Source: Candidatus Nanopelagicales bacterium
GTDB lineage: Bacteria > Actinomycetota > Actinomycetes > Nanopelagicales > Nanopelagicaceae
Direction: 5' to 3'
DNA: 15,713 nt
Assembly: GCA_030832365.1 (NCBI GenBank)
Contig: JAURJF010000020.1
Coordinates: 1-15,713 of the forward strand
Shown here: positions 10,339 to 15,713 of the stretch, in pieces
Layout: each line of letters starts with the position of its first letter
How positions within the stretch are numbered: the stretch's first letter is position 1
Translations under genes and position numbers: made by a program
Notes under the pieces: generated by a model
The model's database searches: none
What the model was told of the DNA's origin: nothing
What the model saw: the letters and a program-made list of their open reading frames with translations, nothing else

Positions 10339-11607
10339 TTACTTTCGGATCTGGCCATCTCCTCTCACAATCCATGTGGTGGTAGTCATCTGCTCAAGGC
10401 CCATTGGACCACGGGCATGAAGCTTCTGATTTGAAATTCCAATCTCTGCGCCAAATCCCATCTCTTGGCCATCAGTAAATCTTGTCGATGCATTAACCAT
10501 CACTGCTGCGCAATCAGCAAGAGAAATAAATCTCTCTGCGCTCTGGCTGGACTCAGTAACAATTGCCTCAGTGTGATTAGTTCCATACTTCAAAATATGC
10601 GCAGCCGCACTATCTAAATCAGCCACAACTGCCACATTCATCTCTAATACACCGTATTCAGTAGACCAATTCTCTTCAGTAGCAAGGCTTGCTGGAATTG
10701 ATAGGGAGTTAGCAACTTCAAGGCTTGCTTGATCACAATTCAGAATAACCCCTGCCTGATTGAGTTCTTTAAGAACAATTGGCAGGAACTCATTGGCTAT
10801 CTCTCTATGAACTAGAAGAGTCTCTGCGGCGTTACAGACACTAGGTCTATGAGTCTTTGAGTTAATTACTATTGGAAGTGCTTTAGCAAAGTCAGCGCTC
10901 TTATCAATATAAACATGACAGACTCCAGCCCCAGTTTCAATTGTAGGGACAGTTGAATCATCAACAACCATACGGATTAAATCAGCGCTTCCTCTTGGAA
11001 TTACTAAATCAACTTTTCCTCGAGCATGAAGAAGAGCTCTAGTAGTATCGCGATCACTTGAGGGAATTAATTGAATTACCTCACTTGAAATCTCTCCCGT
11101 TTCAAGTGCGCCTCTCATCACTTTAACCAATACCTCATTGCTTGCCTGAGCAGATGATGAACCACGAAGTAGCGCTGCATTTCCTGACATCAGAAGAATT
11201 ACTGCAGCATCAACAGTTACATTTGGACGAGCCTCATAGACCATTCCGATAACCCCAAATGGCACAGTTACTTGAGTGAGTTTCAAACCATTACTTAGAG
11301 TTCTCTGTCTTAAAACAATTCCAAGTGGGTCATCAAGTGCTGCAACTTGGCGGGCCCCTGAGGCAATATCTTTGATTCGCTCCGGGCTTAGAGCTAGGCG
11401 ATCAAGAAGTGATGAGTTAAGCCCATTATCTTTTCCGCGCTGAATATCAAGATCATTAGCTGCAAGGATTTCATTCATATTGGCCTCAAGAGCATCTGCA
11501 ATTGCAAGGAGTGCACCTTGTCTCTTGCTATAACCAGCAGTGATTAGAGTCTTTGATGCTTTTCTTGCTCTATCTGCTAAATCTGCAACTAATTGATCAT
11601 TGCTCAT
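10339..11607 (-). CDS. proA: Gamma-glutamyl phosphate reductase
   Basis: ProA reduces gamma-glutamyl phosphate with NADPH to glutamate semialdehyde, the second step of proline synthesis. The 422-residue protein belongs to the aldehyde dehydrogenase superfamily. It has VPFGVIGMVYEARPNVTVDAA at about 115-135, LRGSSSA near 147-153, and the catalytic Cys258 in HRPSVCNAAETLL. Near the C-terminus are the conserved NASTRFTDGQEMGFGAEIGIS and HARGPMGLEQMTT motifs. The ATG overlaps the proB stop as ATGA, matching synthesis to ProB, whose unstable product ProA uses. Downstream, gatC follows directly; the nadD-rsfS pair that I recall often following proA in Actinobacteria is absent. Confidence 0.97.
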   Translation of the reverse strand: MSNDQLVADLADRARKASKTLITAGYSKRQGALLAIADALEANMNEILAANDLDIQRGKDNGLNSSLLDRLALSPERIKDIASGARQVAALDDPLGIVLRQRTLSNGLKLTQVTVPFGVIGMVYEARPNVTVDAAVILLMSGNAALLRGSSSAQASNEVLVKVMRGALETGEISSEVIQLIPSSDRDTTRALLHARGKVDLVIPRGSADLIRMVVDDSTVPTIETGAGVCHVYIDKSADFAKALPIVINSKTHRPSVCNAAETLLVHREIANEFLPIVLKELNQAGVILNCDQASLEVANSLSIPASLATEENWSTEYGVLEMNVAVVADLDSAAAHILKYGTNHTEAIVTESSQSAERFISLADCAAVMVNASTRFTDGQEMGFGAEIGISNQKLHARGPMGLEQMTTTTWIVRGDGQIRK

Positions 11608-12716
11608 AGAAGCACCATGTCATCGCGGTGGACCAACTCTCGCTCATATTCAGGCCCTAATTCTTTCGCAAGATCTTTAGTAGAGCGCCCGAGCATCGCT
11701 GGAATTTCTGAAGAATCAAAGGCAACTAAGCCGCGAGCAATGACGCTTCCATCTTCGGCTGATATTTCAACTGTATCTCCTGCGCTAAATTCTCCTTCAA
11801 TAGCTTTAACTCCAGCAGGAAGAAGTGAGGTACCACGTTCACGTAGAGCGCTAACAGCGCCAGCGTCGATAATTAATCTTCCGCTACTACTTGCCGCGTG
11901 AGCTAACCAGAGCAGACGAGAAGACTTCTTATCTGCTGATGCAACAAAGTATGTTCCTACTTCGCCGCCAGCTAATACTTGGGAAAGATCGCCAAGGCAG
12001 GTTAATAACATTGGAATTCCAGCTTGAGTTGAAATTCGCGCAGCTTCAATCTTTGTCACCATCCCGCCGCTACCAACTTTAGATCCTGCTCCCCCAATTT
12101 GGGCATCGTCCAATTGCTTAAGGGAATCAACTTGAGAAATCTTCTTAGCTCCAGCCTCTTTTGGATTAGCATCATAGAGAGCATCAACATCACTAACTAG
12201 AACTAACAAATCTGCACCAATCAAATGAGAAACTAGAGCAGCAATTCGATCATTATCGCCAAATCTAATCTCTTGTGTTCCAACCGAATCATTCTCATTA
12301 ATAATTGGCACAATGCCTAGCGCAAGTAATTTAAAGAGGGTGCGCTGCGCATTTTGATAGTGCGACCTACGAACAATATCTTCAATAGTTAATAGCACTT
12401 GAGAAGCGATGATTTTATGTTTTCTTAGAGCTTCGGTATAGCTATGAATTAATAGCCCCTGGCCAACAGATGCCGCTGCTTGTTGCGTTGCAAGATCGGC
12501 AGGTCTACTTCCTAGTCCAAGGGGGGCAAGACCTGCTGCAATTGCTCCAGATGAGACAACAACAACCTCTCTACCCTGCTCTTTTAATTCAGCGACCGCT
12601 GCTGCCAATTTAATAACTGCAGCGCTATCAAGACCAGCGCCATCTGCTCCAGTAAGAGTTGAGGAGCCAATCTTGATAACTATTCGCTTTGCTTTTATAA
12701 CTGCATCGCGATTCAT
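11604..12716 (-). CDS. proB: Glutamate 5-kinase with C-terminal PUA domain
   Basis: ProB phosphorylates glutamate with ATP and is the proline-inhibited first step of proline synthesis. From the ATG at 12716 it has 370 residues, close to the E. coli enzyme. The amino acid kinase domain shows [11 protein letters not shown] (11-21), [10 protein letters not shown] (54-63), the substrate loop INENDSVGT (139-147), [11 protein letters not shown] (152-162) and [12 protein letters not shown] (216-226). A PUA domain fills about 278-360. An upstream in-frame start at 12773 would add 19 Arg/Gly-rich residues unlike the family and lies within obg, so it is rejected. The chosen ATG overlaps the obg stop as ATGA and has GGAGGAG five bases upstream. 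Confidence 0.96.
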   Translation of the reverse strand: MNRDAVIKAKRIVIKIGSSTLTGADGAGLDSAAVIKLAAAVAELKEQGREVVVVSSGAIAAGLAPLGLGSRPADLATQQAAASVGQGLLIHSYTEALRKHKIIASQVLLTIEDIVRRSHYQNAQRTLFKLLALGIVPIINENDSVGTQEIRFGDNDRIAALVSHLIGADLLVLVSDVDALYDANPKEAGAKKISQVDSLKQLDDAQIGGAGSKVGSGGMVTKIEAARISTQAGIPMLLTCLGDLSQVLAGGEVGTYFVASADKKSSRLLWLAHAASSSGRLIIDAGAVSALRERGTSLLPAGVKAIEGEFSAGDTVEISAEDGSVIARGLVAFDSSEIPAMLGRSTKDLAKELGPEYERELVHRDDMVLL

Positions 12717-14191
12717 TTCTGCTCCTCCATCTCTTTTCCTGGATCTGTGGGATCTTCTACCTTGTACTCCCATTGCTGAGCTAATTCTTCATCATCTAAT
12801 TGATCAATTGCCTCTTCATCAAACTTCTCCCATCCGCGCGGGATGCGCATGTCATCGCCGCGAGGTCCGGCCAGAAGTTCAGCGCCTGCCTCAATAGTTG
12901 GCTCCCAATCAAAGACCACCGCATCATCACCAAGGCCAATGCGCACTTCATCGCCTTGCTTGGCCCCTAATCTAAAGAGCTCTTTTTCAACTCCTAAACT
13001 TGCTAGGCGATCTGCTAAATATCCAACTGCTTCGGCATTACTAAAGTTTGTCTGATGAACCCATCTCTCAGGACGTGAACCAATAACAGTAAATGAGCCA
13101 TCATCATTAGCCATAGTCTTAAAGCCAACATCATCAATTGGAGTTGGGCGAAGCACAATCCTTACCTTCTCTAGCTCGCTCTCCTGCTTTCTATGCTCTG
13201 CAACTAACTTAGCCATGGCATAGAGAAGTTGTTCAAGACCAATTCTTGATGCAGCTGAGATCTGATAAACCTCATATCCCATCTTTTTTAGCGTTGGCTC
13301 CACCATATCTGCCATTGCTTTAGCATCAGGAAGATCAACTTTATTAAGAGCAATAATGCGAGGTCTGGTACTTAAGTCCTCGGCATACTTCTTTAGCTCA
13401 TCTTCAATTACTTCAAAATCTCTCACCGGATCACGGTCAGTCTCTAGCGTTCCGCAATCTAGGACATGCACTAAAGCTGCGCAGCGCTCAACATGGCGAA
13501 GAAATTGCAGGCCAAGACCTTTTCCTTGCGAAGCACCTGGTATCAAACCTGGAACATCTGCAACAGTAAATCTCGCCTCTCCTGCCTGAACAACTCCAAG
13601 ATTTGGCGCAAGTGTTGTAAATGGATAATCAGCAATCTTTGGTCTTGCTGCAGAAATAGCTGCAACTAGAGATGATTTTCCAGCGCTTGGATAACCAATT
13701 AGACCAACATCTGCAACAGATTTAAGTTCTAAAACTAAATTTCGCTTCTCGCCAGGTTCACCAAGGAGTGCAAAACCTGGAGCTCGACGCCGGTTTGAGG
13801 CAAGCGCATTATTTCCAAGACCGCCTAAGCCACCTTTAGCTGCAATAAATCTTGTTCCATTGCCCACTAAATCTGCCAAGATGCGGCCTTCTTTATTCAT
13901 CACAACCGTTCCATTAGGAACGCCAAGGATTAAATCATCTCCATCAGGGCCATTTTTTAGCGCGCCATATCCCTGTCTTCCAGAGCTAGCGCTGCGATGT
14001 GGCGAGTGGTGAAAATCAAGCAAGGTAGTAACACTTGGATTAACAACCAAAATAATGTCGCCGCCTCTTCCACCGCTGCCCCCATCAGGGCCGCCAAGTG
14101 GAACGAATTTTTCACGGTGAACAGAGACGCAGCCATCGCCACCTTTTCCTGCTGCGGCATGAAGAGTCACGCGATCAACGAAGGTTGTCAT
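12713..14191 (-). CDS. obg: Obg-family GTPase (CgtA), with OCT domain
   Basis: Obg is an essential GTPase that binds the large ribosomal subunit and links its assembly to the nucleotide/stringent state. The 492 residues start with the glycine-rich Obg fold (about 1-158: [26 protein letters not shown]). The G domain has P-loop GYPSAGKSS (166-174), the switch segment [14 protein letters not shown] (188-201), DVPG (212-215), NKVD (283-286) and SAAS (312-315). An OCT domain follows at about 355-432 ([24 protein letters not shown]), then a long acidic tail rich in Asp/Glu. The start ATG has GAGAGG ten bases upstream. It follows the rpmA terminator, but no convincing promoter is seen in between, so transcription may depend on readthrough or on an atypical promoter. 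Confidence 0.96.
   Translation of the reverse strand: MTTFVDRVTLHAAAGKGGDGCVSVHREKFVPLGGPDGGSGGRGGDIILVVNPSVTTLLDFHHSPHRSASSGRQGYGALKNGPDGDDLILGVPNGTVVMNKEGRILADLVGNGTRFIAAKGGLGGLGNNALASNRRRAPGFALLGEPGEKRNLVLELKSVADVGLIGYPSAGKSSLVAAISAARPKIADYPFTTLAPNLGVVQAGEARFTVADVPGLIPGASQGKGLGLQFLRHVERCAALVHVLDCGTLETDRDPVRDFEVIEDELKKYAEDLSTRPRIIALNKVDLPDAKAMADMVEPTLKKMGYEVYQISAASRIGLEQLLYAMAKLVAEHRKQESELEKVRIVLRPTPIDDVGFKTMANDDGSFTVIGSRPERWVHQTNFSNAEAVGYLADRLASLGVEKELFRLGAKQGDEVRIGLGDDAVVFDWEPTIEAGAELLAGPRGDDMRIPRGWEKFDEEAIDQLDDEELAQQWEYKVEDPTDPGKEMEEQK
12722..12728 (-). promoter_or_regulatory. Ribosome binding site of proB, decides the start
   Basis: GGAGGAG, one of the strongest Shine-Dalgarno sequences in the window, five bases before the ATG at 12716. 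It also codes for the last glutamates of Obg. Confidence 0.65.
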
Positions 14192-14226
14192 CTGACTCTT
14201 GCCTCTCTTAAATTAGGTGGATAAGT

Positions 14227-14255
14227 AAAAAGCGGGCCCGTATGCACGGACCCGC
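14227..14255 (-). terminator. Intrinsic terminator after rpmA
   Basis: On the minus strand GCGGGTCCGT-GCAT-ACGGGCCCGC forms a 10-bp stem with one internal mismatch, followed by five T (14231-14227). A run of A residues precedes it, so the structure could also work on the plus strand, although no plus-strand gene is present. It ends the rplU-rpmA unit, possibly incompletely, since obg begins 36 bp later. Confidence 0.85.
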
Positions 14256-14275
14256 AATTTTTTTAAGTCCGTTGC

Positions 14276-14530
14276 TTAGGAAACCGGGACGATATTTACA
14301 ACGCGACGACCACGAGCGCTTCCAAACTCCACTGAACCTGAAGCTAGCGCAAATAGCGTGTCATCTTTTCCGATTCCTACATTCTTACCTGGGTGGAACT
14401 TGGTGCCACGCTGGCGAACGAGAATCTCGCCGCTGTTAACTACCTGACCACCAAATCTTTTGATTCCAAGAAATTGTGCATTGGAATCGCGACCATTTCG
14501 GGTTGAGGAGACGCCTTTTTTCGATGCCAT
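14276..14530 (-). CDS. rpmA: 50S ribosomal protein L27
   Basis: L27 is a component of the large ribosomal subunit whose N-terminal tail reaches the peptidyl-transferase centre. The 84-residue protein has the family sequence throughout: a basic tail ([20 protein letters not shown]), then [23 protein letters not shown] and [10 protein letters not shown]. There is no Firmicutes-type N-terminal extension that would need cleavage. The second residue is Ala, so only the initiator Met would be removed. Its ATG lies 15 bases after the rplU stop and has AAAGGGG about nine bases upstream. It is the last gene before the terminator at 14227-14255. Confidence 0.98.
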   Translation of the reverse strand: MASKKGVSSTRNGRDSNAQFLGIKRFGGQVVNSGEILVRQRGTKFHPGKNVGIGKDDTLFALASGSVEFGSARGRRVVNIVPVS

Positions 14531-14544
14531 TTATGCCAACCCCT

Positions 14545-14859
14545 TTACTTCACACCATTAATCGCAGTGATTTTCACGCGAGTGTTTTTTGAACGAAAGC
14601 CCTGACGACGGCGATAGCCGGTCTTATTCTTAAAGCGCAAGATATGAATCTTTGGACCCTTAACCTCTTCAATAATTTCTCCAGTTACTTTAACTCCAGA
14701 GAGAAGCTTTGGATCACTTGTTACCGCTGCGCCATCAACAACTAAAACTGCAGGAAATGAAACGGTGGAACCGGCAGCTGCATCAATGCGATCCACAAAG
14801 ACAGTGTCGCCAACAGCGACCTTCTCCTGGCGACCGCCAGCTTTAACTATTGCGTACAC
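14545..14859 (-). CDS. rplU: 50S ribosomal protein L21
   Basis: L21 binds 23S rRNA in the large subunit. The 104-residue sequence starts [25 protein letters not shown] and has the conserved C-terminus [28 protein letters not shown]. The start codon is GTG with GGAAGGA five bases upstream, giving the standard MYAIV start. It is the first gene of the L21-L27 pair and has its own promoter at 14919-14948 behind the RNase E/G gene, the order usual in many bacteria. Confidence 0.98.
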   Translation of the reverse strand: MYAIVKAGGRQEKVAVGDTVFVDRIDAAAGSTVSFPAVLVVDGAAVTSDPKLLSGVKVTGEIIEEVKGPKIHILRFKNKTGYRRRQGFRSKNTRVKITAINGVK

Positions 14860-14897
14860 AATGGTCCTTCCATTTCTTTTTCTACTCTTACCAAAGA

Positions 14898-14915
14898 CCC
14901 TTATCGGGGCAAGGG
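14898..14915 (-). promoter_or_regulatory. Possible small leader hairpin ahead of rplU
   Basis: CCCTT (14915-14911) can pair with AAGGG (14902-14898) around an 8-base loop, within the 5' untranslated part of the predicted rplU mRNA. L21 operons in some bacteria have autoregulatory leaders, but this stem is short and no known consensus is recognised. Confidence 0.25.
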
Positions 14916-14918
14916 CAT

Positions 14919-14948
14919 AGGTTACGGATTGAGCCTATCTAGGGTCAA
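14919..14948 (-). promoter_or_regulatory. Probable promoter of rplU-rpmA
   Basis: TTGACC (14948-14943) and TAACCT (14924-14919) are separated by 18 bases on the minus strand. The -10 fits the TANNNT pattern of actinobacterial housekeeping promoters. It lies in the 95-bp gap between the RNase E/G stop and the rplU GTG, and predicts a leader of roughly 50 bases. Confidence 0.6.
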
Positions 14949-14954
14949 ACTGAG

Positions 14955-15713
14955 TTAGGCCGTTACAACTCCAGAGCTGGCAGCCCTGCGTTTACGCCTA
15001 CCAAAGCCTTTCTTTTGGCCAGAATCTCCATCTTTTTTGGCCGGAGTCACATTTTCATCCAGGCTTTCTTTCTCATCACTTTCTGAATCTTCAGATGAGA
15101 GGTCCTCCTCTTTATTGACCTTTGCTGGAACAAATTCACGATCAAGGCTCTTCTTATTAACTGGCTCCATGTGAACATGAATGCCTCGACCGCCACAACT
15201 ATCACACGTTGTAGAGAAGGCTTCAATTAGCCCTTGGCCCACTCTCTTTCGAGTCATCTGCACTAAACCAAGAGATGTTACTTCCGCTACTTGATGCTTA
15301 GTTCTATCTCTTCCTAAACACTCAACTAATCTGCGTAGTACCTGCTCACGATTTGATTCTAAAATCATATCGATAAAGTCGATAACGATAATTCCGCCCA
15401 AATCTCGAAGCCTTAGCTGACGAGCAATTTCCTCTGCTGCCTCAAGGTTATTTTTAGTAACAGTCTCTTCTAGATTTCCACCTTTACCAATGAACTTTCC
15501 AGTATTTACGTCAATAACCACCATAGCCTCGGTGCGATCAATAACTAGTGAGCCTCCAGATGGCAGATAAACCTTACGGTCAAGTGCTTTAGCTAACTGC
15601 TCATCAATTCTATTTTCAACAAAGAGATCTTTTCCATGGCTGTATTTTTCAATCTTTGTTAAAAGCTCAGGAGCAATATGGCCAAGATAATTATTAATAT
15701 CATCCCAAGCATC
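14955..15713 (-). CDS. rne: Ribonuclease E/G, C-terminal part (gene runs off the right edge)
   Basis: The window holds the last 252 codons; the N-terminal S1 RNA-binding domain lies outside. The catalytic DNase I-like region is clear: GGSLVIDRTEAMVVIDVNTGK, then NLEAAEEIARQLRLRDLGG and IVIDFIDM, which supply the two metal-binding aspartates (IDVN and FIDM). CDSCGG is the CxxC zinc-link motif that joins subunits into the active tetramer. After it there are only about 80 residues: an acidic Ser/Asp/Glu stretch and a basic KKGFGRRKRR end. So there is no long scaffold domain on this side. The enzyme cuts single-stranded AU-rich RNA during mRNA decay and rRNA/tRNA maturation. Family assignment is firm; whether to call it E or G is open. 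Confidence 0.92.
   Translation of the reverse strand, partial: DAWDDINNYLGHIAPELLTKIEKYSHGKDLFVENRIDEQLAKALDRKVYLPSGGSLVIDRTEAMVVIDVNTGKFIGKGGNLEETVTKNNLEAAEEIARQLRLRDLGGIIVIDFIDMILESNREQVLRRLVECLGRDRTKHQVAEVTSLGLVQMTRKRVGQGLIEAFSTTCDSCGGRGIHVHMEPVNKKSLDREFVPAKVNKEEDLSSEDSESDEKESLDENVTPAKKDGDSGQKKGFGRRKRRAASSGVVTA

Noticed and set aside
12717..12773. Nineteen-residue Arg/Gly-rich N-terminal extension of proB
   Set aside because: Overlaps the acidic tail of obg out of frame and is unlike glutamate kinases. GGAGGAG supports the internal ATG.

Overview
The window is a gene-dense piece of a bacterial chromosome in which every supported gene lies on the minus strand. It therefore reads 5'->3' from the right edge to the left: RNase E/G (partial) - rplU - rpmA - obg - proB - proA - gatC - gatA - gatB - ilvD - [promoter/attenuator] - ilvB - ilvN - ilvC - serA - leuB (partial). 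From memory of reference genomes, rne-rplU-rpmA-obg-proBA and gatCAB...ilvBNC-serA-leuB are both conserved orders in Actinobacteria such as Mycobacterium and Streptomyces. The protein sequences (L27 N-terminus, Obg with a C-terminal OCT domain, SerA of the 530-residue class) also look actinobacterial. The base composition is AT-leaning and gaps are tiny or negative, which suggests a streamlined low-GC actinobacterium, for example the freshwater acI/Nanopelagicales group. That placement is an inference.

Right part (14192-15713): the C-terminal half of an RNase E/G protein, then a promoter and short leader, then the L21/L27 ribosomal protein pair closed by a clear intrinsic terminator at 14227-14255.

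Middle (5328-14191): obg, proB, proA, gatC, gatA, gatB and ilvD follow each other with ATGA or TAATG/TGATG-type overlaps or gaps of 13-38 bp. I see no convincing internal promoter or terminator, so this is probably one long transcription unit covering a ribosome-assembly GTPase, the first two committed enzymes of proline synthesis, the Asp/Glu-tRNA amidotransferase and dihydroxy-acid dehydratase.

Left part (1-5327): ilvB, ilvN, ilvC, serA and leuB form a branched-chain amino acid/serine operon. Its 231-bp upstream gap is the only sizeable intergenic region. It holds a strong sigma70-like promoter, an apparently leaderless 19-residue leader peptide rich in Val/Ile/Leu, a 10-bp hairpin that contains the leader stop codon, and a GAAA-capped terminator hairpin followed by five T. 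Together these make a textbook-style transcription attenuator for ilvBNC. A perfect 9-mer DnaA-box match overlaps the -10 element and start point.

The genes work together as follows: IlvBN, IlvC and IlvD carry out the shared valine/isoleucine pathway, LeuB serves leucine, SerA starts serine synthesis, ProBA serves proline, and GatCAB supplies correctly charged Gln/Asn-tRNAs. I find no mobile element, CRISPR array, tRNA or rRNA gene, and no evidence of a novel multi-gene system. The attenuator and the joining of two conserved actinobacterial gene blocks are the points most worth a second look.
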